Shown: positions 21,803 through 32,014, counted from the stretch's first letter. The stretch is DNA of 64,000 bases from Streptomyces sp. NBC_00461 (GCF_036013935.1 NZ_CP107902.1:310001-374000), one strand, 5' to 3'. Numbers and translations are program-made. Notes: a model not told the origin generated them from the sequence alone.

Positions 21803-22735
21803 ATGACCGACCAGATTCAGCACCCAGTGACGTTCGGTATCAAAACCACCCCGATGCGCGCCTCCTACGAGGAAATCCTCCGAGTGTGGCAGGAGGCTGA
21901 CGCCCTGCCGGAGATCGCGGACGCGTGGCTGTGGGATCACCTGATACCGATCGCAGGCCCCAAGGACGGGCAGATCCTCGAAGGGTGGACGCTCCTGAGC
22001 GCCTTGGCCGCACAAACCCAACGGCTGCGGCTGGGACTGCTCGTGACCAGCAATCGGATCCGCCAGCCCGCCGTCCTGGGTAAGATCGCCACAACGGTCG
22101 ACGTGATCTCCCGTGGCCGGCTGGTCATGGGCCTCGGCGTGGGCGGCACACACCAGCCACCCAACGCCGGTGGCGTCACAGGCGAGAACCCCGCCGTCGC
22201 GGAGTACGACGCCTACGGCCTGACCCTGGTTCCGCCGGCCGAGGGCATCGCACGCCTGGCCGAGACCATCGCCATCCTCAAGCACATGTGGACGGAGGAA
22301 GTCTTCGACTTCCACGGCCACTACTACACGCTCAAGGGCAATCGCAACGAACCCAAGCCCGTCCAGCAACCAGGCCCGCCACTGCTGATCGGCGGCTGGG
22401 GAACCAGAACCCTTCGCCTGGTCGCCGAACACGCGGACATCTGGAACATCCCCGGTCCGCCGCACAACACCCTCGACTACATCACCCAACGCAGCCGGGT
22501 CCTAGACGCGCACTGCGTGGCTGTCGGCCGGGACCCGCAGACGATCACCCGCTCGGTGCAGTACATCGTCTCCTACGACGACCCAGCCGGTGACCGCAAG
22601 GCCATCCGGGATCTCATCGGCGCTGGCCTGACGCACATCGTGCTGAGCCTGCGAAGCCCCTACCCCCCGCAGGTCGCACACTGGCTCGTCGAAGAGATCA
22701 TCACGCCCCTACGCGTGGAGTGCGACGGGCGCTGA
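21803..22735 (+). CDS. LLM-class (luciferase-like, F420-type) oxidoreductase
   Basis: About 310 residues from ATG 21803. It has FGIKTTPMRASYEEILRVWQ, WLWDHLIPIAG, RLRLGLLVTSNRIRQPAVLG, RGRLVMGLGVGG and PPLLIGGWGTRTLRLVAEHA, the barrel strands and cofactor-binding pattern of actinobacterial F420-dependent LLM enzymes. The substrate is unknown. Divergent MarR control suggests induction by an aromatic or oxidant compound that it reduces. Confidence 0.88.
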   Translation: MTDQIQHPVTFGIKTTPMRASYEEILRVWQEADALPEIADAWLWDHLIPIAGPKDGQILEGWTLLSALAAQTQRLRLGLLVTSNRIRQPAVLGKIATTVDVISRGRLVMGLGVGGTHQPPNAGGVTGENPAVAEYDAYGLTLVPPAEGIARLAETIAILKHMWTEEVFDFHGHYYTLKGNRNEPKPVQQPGPPLLIGGWGTRTLRLVAEHADIWNIPGPPHNTLDYITQRSRVLDAHCVAVGRDPQTITRSVQYIVSYDDPAGDRKAIRDLIGAGLTHIVLSLRSPYPPQVAHWLVEEIITPLRVECDGR

Positions 22736-23287
22736 AAGCCGCAGTCGCGTCGGGCGACTGATGGGCCATCACCTAAACTGATCGACCGTTTACGCCGGGC
22801 CGACGCCCTCGAACTCAATTTCTCCCGAGGTCGTAACATGCGATCGTGCCAGCTCGGGAAAGGGGCTCGAACTCGTTCGCAGCGGAGTCACATTCCAACG
22901 CACGGAGGCTCCGTTCCCCGGATAGAGGGGAACGGAGCCTCGTGGCCGTTTCGGCAGGCCAAACGTGGGGGCGCGCCTACCTGTCCTACCGCCCCTAGGT
23001 GGCCGGCCAGTTGGAGCGAAGGGCCGACCGGCTCACAACTGGGCGCCAAGATCGGTGCCCAGGCATGCCGCCCCGGGGTTCGGGTCCACTCCGACCGGGG
23101 AGGCGTGCACGATCCGCAGCGTTGTTCGGCCCCCGGGCGGCCACAGCCGGCTCGACGCGCGACAATGCAGGTCAGCAGCTGTCACCCGGTGTGCTCGCCG
23201 CTGGGCTCTGACTTGGCTGTATTGACCTGGTGCCACCGCCGATCGGTGCCACAGGACAGCCGCCGACAGGTACGTCCGTACCGTGTG
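22736..23287. other. Intergenic; hairpin but no gene
   Basis: A perfect 15-bp hairpin (22905-22919 with 22927-22941, GAGGCTCCGTTCCCC and complement, 7-nt loop) could end transcription from either side. I see no supported frame in the rest. Confidence 0.5.
22905..22941. terminator. Hairpin, possible terminator
   Basis: 15-bp perfect stem, loop GGATAGA; no T run. It lies about 170 bp past the LLM gene. Confidence 0.5.
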
Positions 23288-26239
23288 TCACCATCCGTGA
23301 GTGAGTACGTCGTCGAGGGCGTCGACGAAGACGTCGGCGCTCGTCGTGGTCAGGCACAGCGGTGGCTTGATCTTCAGGACGCACATCCGGTCCGAAGTCG
23401 GCTGCATCAGCACGCCCAGCTCTCGTAGCCGTTCGCAGATGGCGGCTGTCTCCTCGGTCGCCGGCTCCCGTGTCTCGTGGTCTCTGACGAACTCGACGCC
23501 CAGATACAGGCCACTGCCGTGGACGGCGCCGATCAGCGGGTGCTTGTCGGCGAGTCGCAGCAGCCGCGTTCGCAGGTGTGCGCCGACCGTGCGGGCGTTG
23601 TCCTGGAGACCTTCGTCGCGGAGCACGTCGAGCACGGTCAGTCCGACCACCGAACTGACCGGGCTGCCGCCGGCCGATGAGAAGAAGTAGCCCTGCGAAC
23701 GGTAAGCGTCGGCGATCTCGCGTCGGGTGATCACCGCCCCAAGGGGGTGGCCGTTGCCCATCGCCTTGGCGACAGCGACGATGTCCGGTTCGACGCCCTG
23801 CTGCTCGAAGCCCCAGAAGTGGGAGCCCAGCCGCCCATAGCCGACCTGCACCTCGTCGGCGATGCAGAGACCGCCGGATTCCCGGGTGGCGGCGTAGACC
23901 TGCTCGAGGTAGCCGTCGGGCAGAGCCATTCCGCCGGCGTTGCCGTAGTAGGGCTCGCACACGAACGCCGCTGGAGGGCGTCCGGACCTGACCAGGTCGG
24001 CGATCACGGCCGCAGCCTCGGGGCCGTAGAGGTGCGCCTCAGGGCCGCGGTGCGGGCCGCGGTAGCTGTTCGGTGTGGGGACTGTGTGAACCCACGCGGG
24101 GCGGGTGGCCAAGGCGTTCGGGTTGTCGGCCGTCGAGGTGGAGATGGCGTCACCGGCGTAGGTCCAGCCGTGGTACGCCTCCTCAACCGCGACGACATCG
24201 CGCCTCCCAGTAGTGGCCCAGGCCAGCCGCAGTGCCAGATCCACGGCCTCGGAGCCGCTGTTGACGAGGAAGACGGTGTCGAGTCCGTCCGGCAGGAGCG
24301 CGCTCAGCCGCTCCGACAGCTCCACCACCGAGGCGTAGTGGAAACGGGAGTTGGTGTTGAGCCGCTGCCACTGCCGGTGCACTGCTTCAACCAGTCGCGG
24401 GTGACCGTGTCCCAGGACGGTCACGTTGTTGAGCATGTCCAGGTAGCCGCGGCCGCGGGTGTCCACCAGGTGGTGCTGCCAGCCTCGCTCGATCTGCGGA
24501 GGCGTTTCGAAGTAGTGCTCCTGCACGGTGGCGAAAGACCTCACTCGACGCTCCAGCAGGACGCTCTCCGGCTCCGGGGGCGTGTCCGCCACGGGGCGGT
24601 CCGCCCGGGGGAGGATCAGGCCGGTGGGATCAGGGCACATCGTCAGCCAGCCCGCGTCCAGCCCTGGCGGAGTGAAGCGTGGTGCCATTCCCGTGCCCAG
24701 CCGGGACAGTTGCACATCCAACCGATACCAGCTGCCCTGTGCGGCGACGGTGCCCAACTGCTGACCGGATACGGCCTCTCCCCCGTCGATGACCGCGACA
24801 GCCGGGTTGATGCCGTCGAGCACCAGGTGCAGCCCCCCGGCGGTCAGGGTCACTCCGTGCTCGGCGTGCCGGGTGACCGTGCCAACCCACGGCGCGTGGA
24901 CCGCCAGCGGGCTGGTGAGGTGCACCTCCACGCCGAGCGCGAGCGTGGCGCTCTCCTCTGTGTTATCGACCCGTGTGCGGGTGAGACGGCACTCTCCGTG
25001 CCGGGTCAGCACTGCCGTGCCGCCCGAGGCGAGTGCCCGTGCGACCACAGCGGACTCCGCGTCGGGATCGAGCCAGCCGCCGCCGTGCAGCGCGTCGCTG
25101 GTGACGGACAGGTCGAGCACCGTTGGTTCGGAGGGAAGTTCGGGGAGAAGAGGGTGGCTCGAGGTCGGCGGATCGCTGTGCGGGGCGGGTTCGCCGATCA
25201 CCTGCCGGAAGTGGGCCGCCATCACCTCGGCCGGTACCGAGGCACCGGCCTCGAACATGGCCCACTCACGGTCAAGGGCCGCCGTAGCGTAGCCGTTGCC
25301 GGGGTCCTGCAGTGCGGCGTGCTGCCCGCATACCACCAGCACGCAGCCGCGCAGCACGATAAGGGGCCACAGCAGGTCCAGCTCGTCTCCGACAAGTGGC
25401 CGTACGGCGTGGAACGCGCGGACCGCGGGCAGCACCGAAGCCGGTGTGGCTCCGTGATGATGCAGGACGGAAGTGCAGGCGACCGCCAGCTCGGCCACGG
25501 CCCAGCTGTGTGTGAGATCTCCGAAGTCGATCAGCCCGACCGGTATGGGGCGGCCGTCCGGGTCCGTCCGGCACACCACGTTGTTGTCGGCCACATCGCC
25601 GTGAATGACCTGTACGGGAAGCCGCGCGGCGCGCCGCTCCACCAGTTGTTGTGCCGCGCGGGCGGCTCGCAGCACACGCTCGGCCCTTCGCTGGTCGACC
25701 ATGTGCGGGGCCAGGGCCTCGACGACTTCGAGGGCGTTGCGCAGGTCCCACAGCATCGGCCTGTCCGGAGTCGGTATGTCGAGGCCTTCCAGGCCCGCGG
25801 TGATGCGTCCGGCCAGCTCTCCCATCCGCGCCACCACCCGCGGAGCCAGATAGCGGCTGTCCATGATGGGTTCACCGGGAACATAGTCGAGCAATTGGCA
25901 GTCGTAGTCCTGGCCGTCCACGGAGACGGTCTGGATGTGCTCCCCGTCGACTCCAACCCGGGCCCGCGGTAGCCGCAGCTCCGGCAGCGCCCGGGCGAGG
26001 CGCTCGGTGGCCTCGGACTGCGCCCTCAGTACCGCGCGGTCGATGACCGGGTTGAAGACCTTGAAGACGTACCCGTGCTCATCCAGACCGGTACGCACCC
26101 GGAAGTTGCGGTCGTGGTTGCTGCCCAGATCCTCGAGTGTTCCCTCGATGCCGAATCGCTCCGTGAGGAGGGCTGCGGCCCGCTCCTCCTCGATTGCGAC
26201 CATCGGCGCCACCAGCCACTCGGCAGAGGAGATGCCCAT
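23288..26239 (-). CDS. APH-type kinase / class III aminotransferase fusion
   Basis: A 983-residue multidomain protein starting at ATG 26239 (GGAGA five bases before). Residues 1-350 are an aminoglycoside-phosphotransferase-like kinase: ERFGIEGTLEDLGSNHDRNF, catalytic VIHGDVADNNVVC, metal-binding IDFGDLTHSWAVAEL. Residues about 430-530 form a beta-rich linker like the lysostaphin-type domain seen in such fusions. Residues about 560-983 are a class III PLP enzyme: NVTVLGHGHPRLVEAV, FLVNSGSEAVDLALRLA, ICIADEVQVGYGRLG and the PLP Lys in AVAKAMGNGHPLGAV. In animals the equivalent kinase and phospho-lyase act in turn on hydroxylysine; here the fusion suggests phosphorylation then elimination or transamination of an amino alcohol. 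The substrate is inferred, not shown. An Lrp regulator lies upstream. Confidence 0.88.
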   Translation of the reverse strand: MGISSAEWLVAPMVAIEEERAAALLTERFGIEGTLEDLGSNHDRNFRVRTGLDEHGYVFKVFNPVIDRAVLRAQSEATERLARALPELRLPRARVGVDGEHIQTVSVDGQDYDCQLLDYVPGEPIMDSRYLAPRVVARMGELAGRITAGLEGLDIPTPDRPMLWDLRNALEVVEALAPHMVDQRRAERVLRAARAAQQLVERRAARLPVQVIHGDVADNNVVCRTDPDGRPIPVGLIDFGDLTHSWAVAELAVACTSVLHHHGATPASVLPAVRAFHAVRPLVGDELDLLWPLIVLRGCVLVVCGQHAALQDPGNGYATAALDREWAMFEAGASVPAEVMAAHFRQVIGEPAPHSDPPTSSHPLLPELPSEPTVLDLSVTSDALHGGGWLDPDAESAVVARALASGGTAVLTRHGECRLTRTRVDNTEESATLALGVEVHLTSPLAVHAPWVGTVTRHAEHGVTLTAGGLHLVLDGINPAVAVIDGGEAVSGQQLGTVAAQGSWYRLDVQLSRLGTGMAPRFTPPGLDAGWLTMCPDPTGLILPRADRPVADTPPEPESVLLERRVRSFATVQEHYFETPPQIERGWQHHLVDTRGRGYLDMLNNVTVLGHGHPRLVEAVHRQWQRLNTNSRFHYASVVELSERLSALLPDGLDTVFLVNSGSEAVDLALRLAWATTGRRDVVAVEEAYHGWTYAGDAISTSTADNPNALATRPAWVHTVPTPNSYRGPHRGPEAHLYGPEAAAVIADLVRSGRPPAAFVCEPYYGNAGGMALPDGYLEQVYAATRESGGLCIADEVQVGYGRLGSHFWGFEQQGVEPDIVAVAKAMGNGHPLGAVITRREIADAYRSQGYFFSSAGGSPVSSVVGLTVLDVLRDEGLQDNARTVGAHLRTRLLRLADKHPLIGAVHGSGLYLGVEFVRDHETREPATEETAAICERLRELGVLMQPTSDRMCVLKIKPPLCLTTTSADVFVDALDDVLTHGW

Positions 26240-26954
26240 CGAATTCTCCGTTCATCAGTTGGTTGACCCGCGACAGCCCGGTCATTGCGGATCGGCGAGC
26301 GTGATCAGACAGAGGTGATGCAGGGCGGCGGGCCCCGCCATCGCGCGGATCACTGAAGTGGGTTCAAAAAACAAAGAGTTGGAGGTCCGCAGTAGCGTCG
26401 AGGGTTTTCCTCGCCGCCTCAGTCCGCCGCCACAGAGTCCACGGATGCCTCACCCGGGTGCGCGCCGCGGTACTCCTGGCCCTCGGCGAGACCGCGGCGG
26501 TCGGTCTCCTGGTGCCCATCGGAGTTCGGCGGCCCGGTACGGTCCGGCGGCGACGTCAAAGGCTGCGCCGCATGGCCGCCAGTTGGGCCGGGGAGAGGCG
26601 TTCGGGCTCGTACTGCTCCATGCGCGTGCTGGCCTTTCGGGAGGGCGGCCTGGTCAGGGCCCATGGTGGCGATCGGTCCCCCGGGCGGGGTGGACGGTCC
26701 CCGACTGTGTGGCGGGCTATCGGTGTCCCAAGATCGTGCGGTGCCAGTCCTTGCGGCCAGGCGGTGTTGTCGAACATGACGTGCTTGTTCGGCGGAGGGC
26801 CATGCCATGCCCGGCAAACGTGTGCAGCGGTTGCCGATCTCGACAGTGGCCTCAGGCCGACACGAGCCGCTCACGTACTGCGGGCGGACCTGTGCGGCTG
26901 TCCCCTTCCGGGTGCCGTGTGCGGGGGGTGCGGAAACGGTGATCAGGGCGCTGC
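26240..26954. other. Intergenic, no supported gene
   Basis: Several open frames of 60-190 codons exist but have Arg/Gly/Pro-rich products and no motif. A 21-codon minus-strand frame (MEQYEPERLSPAQLAAMRRS) has a natural look but no family. Nothing else seen. Confidence 0.45.
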
Positions 26955-27395
26955 TCAGCCGACGTTCCAGAAGAACCGGTGCGTGTGAATCCCGAAGTAG
27001 GGGAAGCTCTCCACCTTTGTCACGCCCTCGACGGGACGCACGACGTCGTTGACGAAGTCCAGCAGGTCACGCGGATGGCGACAGACGGCCTCAGCGAACA
27101 AGTCGAAGGTGCCAGCGGTCAAGACGGCGTAGACGACCTCGTCGTGGCGTGAGAGTTCGTCGGCCACCGCTCTCGGATCGCCGTCGACGCGGAGCCCGAG
27201 TAGGGCCATGGCCTGCCCGCCCATCGCCATCGGGTCGGTGACGCCGACGACCTGCACCGCCTTGGTGTCGATCAGCCGCTGCAGCCGTTGCCGAGCGGCC
27301 GACGCCGACAGGCCGACCTTCGGGCCGAGATCGGCGTAGGGGATGCGACCGTCGGTCTGCAGTTCGCGCAGGATGGCCCGATCGATGTCGTCCAT
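26955..27395 (-). CDS. Lrp/AsnC-family regulator
   Basis: 146 residues: DIDRAILRELQTDGRIPYAD, the helix-turn-helix LGPKVGLSASAARQRLQRLI, and an RAM (ligand-binding) domain with LLGLRVDGDPRAVADELSRH and AVLTAGTFDLFAEAVCR. The start ATG 27395 has a perfect AGGAGGTG site. Lrp proteins sense amino acids; its position upstream of the kinase-aminotransferase fusion, same strand, suggests it controls that gene, though 715 bp separate them. Confidence 0.9.
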   Translation of the reverse strand: MDDIDRAILRELQTDGRIPYADLGPKVGLSASAARQRLQRLIDTKAVQVVGVTDPMAMGGQAMALLGLRVDGDPRAVADELSRHDEVVYAVLTAGTFDLFAEAVCRHPRDLLDFVNDVVRPVEGVTKVESFPYFGIHTHRFFWNVG

Positions 27396-28308
27396 AAGGA
27401 CACCTCCTAGGTGCGCGAGCAGCTAAGCATGCAATCGATTCACGCGCAATACGTACAGAACACCGCCGATTTGGTCGCCGAGAAGATTGAATCAATCGTT
27501 CGGATCTTGGAAGCCACGTGGCACCGGACATGGAACCTGCCTCGCCGGCAGCCCTGCCGAAGCCCCGGCCGGGAGGCGCTGCCAAGACCCAGTGACCGAC
27601 TGGCCACTCACGCTCGGCGCACGACCTGGCGGCTCCGGGCGGGATCGTCATGTCCCCCACACGTTCCGGCCCCTCAATTGACACGGAAGCAGACCGCTTC
27701 GAGGGCAGGCAGCCCTGCTCGCCGAGCGAGCCGGGCTGCCGGATGTTCTCGATCGACAAGGGCCGCGCGATGGCCGGGCGGCAGGTGCCGTGGCAGCACG
27801 TTCCGTCTCCCGTCGACGAGGCTCTCGTCGTCGCTCCGACGGGCCTGAACGTGCGGCTCGGCGCTGGGGTACGACACCGCTCGGAGGGTCGCCGCAGGGC
27901 GGGCGCTCCACGCCGCTTCAAGGGCGTCTTCCTTACACCCTGCTGGCCACTTTGCAGTGCAGTCGCAGCCCGCGTCGTTCTGGACTGAACTGGCGAGTTC
28001 TCAGGCAGGCAAGACGTTCCGCAACTCCCGTACAGCGCACTCGCGGTGGCGCTTGGTGGGGATCGCCTCATACAGGTCCAGGGCGCGGCGGCGGACCAGG
28101 CCGGTGCGGGTAGCCGGTGTGTGATGAGAGTGGTGGGCCAACAGCGGCATGAGTGACGGCGTGAGGGCGCGTGCGGCGCAGTGTGCCGTGCACGGGAGTG
28201 GAGTGGGCCAGGGGTGTGCGTCGCGCGCTGGTTGTTACTCCCTGCCTCTCTTGCCGCTTGCACCCTGATTCTGGCGTGGGCATGGCCTGATCCCTGGAAG
28301 GGGTTCGA
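27396..28308. other. Non-coding or eroded stretch before the terpene genes
   Basis: On the minus strand 28014-28110 reads VRRRALDLYEAIPTKRHREC and AVRELRNVLPA before a stop, resembling the end of a TPR/XRE-type regulator. No start or body is left. Frames elsewhere lack motifs. Confidence 0.4.
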
Positions 28309-29331
28309 GTGGCTGACTCACTTCGTGACTGCGAGACGGTTCTCGCGCAGGCCGCGACCTTGGTGCGGCCGTTGGTCCGGTCCCGGGTTCACAGCTTGCC
28401 TCCTCAGGTCCGGCATGTTGCGGGGCTGCATTTCGGCTGGTGGACCGACGACGGCACGGTCCTTGACGCTCCGGCCGTCAGCAAGGGCGTGCGCCCGGCC
28501 CTTGCCCTGCTGGCGTGCCGGGCGGTGGGCGCCGACCCGCACGCCGCGCGGGCGGCGGCCGTGGCGGTGGAACTCGTGCACAACGCCAGCCTGCTCCACG
28601 ACGACGTCATCGACCAGGATCCGCTGCGCCGAGGCCGGCCCGCACTCTGGGCGGCGAAGGGCGTTCCGGCGGCGATCCTCGCAGGCGACGCGCTGTTCTT
28701 CGCCGCCGTCCAGACCCTTGCCGAAGCGCCGGACGCGGGCCGGACGGTACCGGTGCTGCTGGCCGCCGTGCAGGCGCTGATCGAGGGCGAGTACCTCGAC
28801 ACGCTCATGGAGTCGGGCGCTGACGTCAGTGAGGACCGGGCCGCGGCGGTCGCGGCCGGCAAGACCGGCGCGCTGCTCGCCTGCGCCTGCGAACTCGGTG
28901 CGATCGTGGGTGGCGCCAGCCCGGAGCGTGCCCGGCTCCTTCACGGTTTCGGACGGCGTCTGGGCATCGCCTACCAGTGCGTCGACGACGTTCTGGGCAT
29001 CTGGGGCGAGGAGGCGGTGACGGGCAAGCCCGCCCTGTCCGATCTACGCTCCCGCAAGGTCACCGTTCCCGTCGCGGCCGCCATGGCCAGCCACACCCCA
29101 CAGGCCCAGTCCCTGCGCGCCCTCTACGGCACGAGCGGCCCGCTGGGCGAGGACGACTACGCACGGGCCAAGGACCTGATCGAGCAGACAGGCGCCCAGG
29201 AGGCCACGCTACGCCGCGCCCGCCGCCACGCCGCCGATGCCCTGCACCTCCTGGACCAGGTGCAGCCGGAGCCGGTGGCGGCCGCCGAGCTGGCGGCCCT
29301 GGCCGACCTGCTCACCCGCCGCGACCACTGA
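28309..29331 (+). CDS. Isoprenyl (geranylgeranyl-type) diphosphate synthase
   Basis: 340 residues from GTG 28309 (GGAAGGGG upstream). Both Asp-rich motifs are present: the first in ASLLHDDVIDQDPLRRGRPA (Asp near residue 98) and the second in YQCVDDVLGIWGE (near 226), with GKTGALLACACELGA between. The enzyme condenses isopentenyl diphosphate with allylic primers. The chain length cannot be read with certainty; the terpene synthase following it and the lack of other prenyl genes suggest GGPP. It heads a three-gene run. Confidence 0.9.
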   Translation: MADSLRDCETVLAQAATLVRPLVRSRVHSLPPQVRHVAGLHFGWWTDDGTVLDAPAVSKGVRPALALLACRAVGADPHAARAAAVAVELVHNASLLHDDVIDQDPLRRGRPALWAAKGVPAAILAGDALFFAAVQTLAEAPDAGRTVPVLLAAVQALIEGEYLDTLMESGADVSEDRAAAVAAGKTGALLACACELGAIVGGASPERARLLHGFGRRLGIAYQCVDDVLGIWGEEAVTGKPALSDLRSRKVTVPVAAAMASHTPQAQSLRALYGTSGPLGEDDYARAKDLIEQTGAQEATLRRARRHAADALHLLDQVQPEPVAAAELAALADLLTRRDH

Positions 29332-29413
29332 CCTTTCGGGGGCAACGCCGTTCCCGAAGCCCGCCCCCGTTTCCTCACGCCGTTCGATCATCCGAAGAGG
29401 GAGGACTCACCTC

Positions 29414-30475
29414 GTGCACCCTGCCGAGCTCCCCGAGGGGTTCTGGACCTTCTACTGCCCCCTCGAGGAGGAAACCGGGGCCGACGCGGAACACCTGAGC
29501 GCCAACAGTGCCGCCTGGGCAAGGAAGTTCGACCTGGGCCGCGGCGATCCGAGCCTCTCCGCGCTGTACGGGGCGGGAGGAGCCACCTTGATCACCCATG
29601 TGTTCCCGCACGCCACCACGGACCCCGACCTGGCCCAGGCTCTGGCCGACTACAGCGGCTGGGCGTTCATGGCCGACGACTTCATCGTGCCCGACCCCGA
29701 CGCCAGGGCCGACGTTCTCCACGCCGTATACCGCTGGGCGCGCACCATACTTTCCGCGCGCTCATGGGAGAACCGAGGCACCCACCTCGACGACGCGCTG
29801 CGCAACACCCTCGAGCGCCTGCGCGCCTGCATGAGCGATGTCCAGTACGAGCGGTTCACCACCACGCAGGCCAGCTGGCTGCACGCCATGCTCTGGGAAA
29901 GGGCCCTGCGCGAACGCGGCACCGCTCTCACGGTCAACGACTACCTGGCCGTACGCATTGGCGCCGTCGGCGTCCACGCCACGCCCGGCTACCTCGACGC
30001 GGTCGAAGGCACCGAGCTCACCGCCCAGGAATGGTCCTCGCCCCTCGTGAAAGCAGCAACCGAAGCAGGTCTCTTCGCTGCCGCTCTGGACAACGACCGC
30101 TACTCCTTCTGCAAGGAGAGCGACCTGACGCAAATCAACTACAACCTCTTCGGCGCACTCCAGCACGAACATCCCGACTGGACCCTCGCGCAGGCCATGC
30201 GCGAAGGCATCACGATCCGCGACACCATGCTCGCCCTCTATCTCCGACTGCGTGAGCAGATCCTTCCCACCGCCAGCCCGGACCTGCGCAAATACCTCAC
30301 CGGCGTGGAGCGGGTGATCAGCGGCGACATCACCTTCGGCACCACCTGCATGCGCTACTTCGCCCCCGAAGCCACCCCGGACATCCGGCGCACCCTCACA
30401 CCCCCCGCACACCTGAGCGATGAGCCGCTGCCCTACCCGACCATCGCTTGGTGGTGGGAGCACATCGCACCATGA
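29414..30475 (+). CDS. Class I terpene synthase
   Basis: 353 residues from GTG 29414 (GGGAGG upstream). It has the bacterial terpene synthase signature: N-terminal FWTFYCPLEEE, Asp-rich DDFIVPD near residue 88, the NSE triad NDRYSFCKE near 227, and the C-terminal Arg-Tyr pair (CMRYFAPE, near 314). It therefore should ionise a prenyl diphosphate with three Mg ions and cyclise it. Coupling to the prenyl diphosphate synthase upstream suggests a diterpene; the skeleton cannot be predicted. No P450 lies nearby. Confidence 0.92.
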   Translation: MHPAELPEGFWTFYCPLEEETGADAEHLSANSAAWARKFDLGRGDPSLSALYGAGGATLITHVFPHATTDPDLAQALADYSGWAFMADDFIVPDPDARADVLHAVYRWARTILSARSWENRGTHLDDALRNTLERLRACMSDVQYERFTTTQASWLHAMLWERALRERGTALTVNDYLAVRIGAVGVHATPGYLDAVEGTELTAQEWSSPLVKAATEAGLFAAALDNDRYSFCKESDLTQINYNLFGALQHEHPDWTLAQAMREGITIRDTMLALYLRLREQILPTASPDLRKYLTGVERVISGDITFGTTCMRYFAPEATPDIRRTLTPPAHLSDEPLPYPTIAWWWEHIAP

Positions 30476-31819
30476 CAGCGCCGCCGCGTGCCACGCACCC
30501 GGACAGGGCCCTGGCAGTGCTGTGCACCGGACTGTTCCTGATCGGCCTCGACGTCACCGTCATGAACGTGGCCCTGCCCAGCCTCCAGTCCGATCTGCAT
30601 CCCGGCCCCGCAGGGCCCGCTGTGGATGGCCGACGCCTACACCCTCGCGCTGGCCTGCTGCGTCCTGGCAGCCGGAGTGTGGAGCGATACGCACGGCCGG
30701 CGTCGCGCCTTCATCCTCGGCCTGGCCCTGTGCGGGACGGCCTCGGCGGGCGGCGGGCTGGCCAGCGGCACCGGGCAGGTCGTCGTGGCGCGGCTGGCGA
30801 TGAGCTGCGGTGCGGCGCTGCTGATGCCCTCCACATTCTCGTTGATCACGGTGGTGTTCCCCGATCCGTCCCCGCGCCGCAGGGCTGTTGCGGTGTGGAC
30901 GTTCGTGGCCGGACTCGGGGCGCTGGCCGGGCCGGTCATCGGCGGCCTGCTGGTGGAGCATTACGGCTGGCGGGCCGGGTTCTGGATCAACGTGCCGGTG
31001 GTCGTCGTGGCCCTGGTAGCGACCGGGCGGTGGGTGCCCGAGTCCCGGCACCCCCGCCCCGGACCCCCGGACCGGGCCGGAATGGGGGCGGTCACCTGCG
31101 GGCTGGGGGCCCTGGTCTGGTCGATCATCCAAGGCCCGGTCCGCGGCTGGACCGATCCTGCCATCGGCGCCGGATTCACCCTCGCAGCCCTGGCGTTCGC
31201 CTTCCTCCTGCGGTGGGAGAAACGCCATCCCGCACCGCTCCTGCCGCCCCGGCTCTTCGCCGACCGCCGTTTCACCGCCGCCGTGGCCGCGCTGGCCTGG
31301 ATGTTCTTCGCCCTCTTCGGCTCCCTGTTCCTGCTCACCCTCTACCTCCAGACCCAGCTCCATCACACCCCCGCCCAGACCGGGCTGCGGCTGCTGCCGC
31401 TGGCCGCGGCCCTGGGCGCGGGGGCAGGTGCGTCGCTGCTGATCGCACCGCGCTGGGGTGACAGACTCCCCGTCGCCACGGGGATGGTGCTGGTCGCGTC
31501 CGGGTTCGGATTCCTGGCACTGGCCCCGCCCGCTTCCGGATACGGTCCCGCGCTCGGCTACCAGCTGGTCGCCGGCTTCGGGGCAGTTCTCGCGGCTGCG
31601 CCCGCCACCGAGGCGGTCCTGGGAGCGGTGCCCGGCGAGCGGGCCGGCACCGGGGCCGCCATCAACGACCTGGTCTGCGAGGTCGGCGGAGCCCTCGGTA
31701 TCGCCATCCTGGCTCCCTCCTCGCCGCACATCACACACAAGCTGGCACCCCTCAGGGACCGTTGCCGCCTTCCACGCCGGCAGGCCCCTCCGCCGCCCTC
31801 ACGGACGCGTCCTCGGTGA
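30472..31819 (+). pseudogene. MFS exporter (DHA2/EmrB type), two frameshifts
   Basis: The start ATG overlaps the terpene synthase stop (ATGA). Frame one gives AVLCTGLFLIGLDVTVMNVA and LPSLQSDLHPGPAG; a one-base shift near 30605-30622 moves the product to a second frame with LWMADAYTLALACCVLAAGV, WSDTHGRRRAFILGL, RLAMSCGAALLMPSTFSLIT and many membrane spans. Near the end (31700-31770) a second shift is needed to reach LTDASSVTFMYGLHAASWAA, the usual last helix. If the sequence is right, no full transporter is made; two assembly errors are the alternative. It would have exported the terpene product. Confidence 0.75.
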
Positions 31820-32014
31820 CGTTCATGTACGGCCTGCACGCCGCCTCCTGGGCCGCCGCGGCGGCCGCTGCGTCACGGTCGACAGCCCGTCCCGCCCACT
31901 CGGCCCAGACCGAGCTGCCACGACCAGTTGCCCCAGCAGGCTCCGTCCCGCTCACCCCAGAGGCCAGCTGGCTCATCATGACCCGCGCCACTACTCCGGC
32001 CCCAGAATGGAGGC

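Noticed and set aside
22838..23428. Plus-strand open frame across the hairpin region
   Set aside because: No motif, crosses a strong hairpin and overlaps the end of the aminotransferase fusion gene.
23747..25972. 741-codon plus-strand open frame
   Set aside because: Antisense of the kinase-aminotransferase fusion; no domain signature.
26556..26777. Short minus-strand peptide MEQYEPERLSPAQLAAMRRS as a precursor peptide
   Set aside because: No modifying enzyme nearby and no family resemblance.
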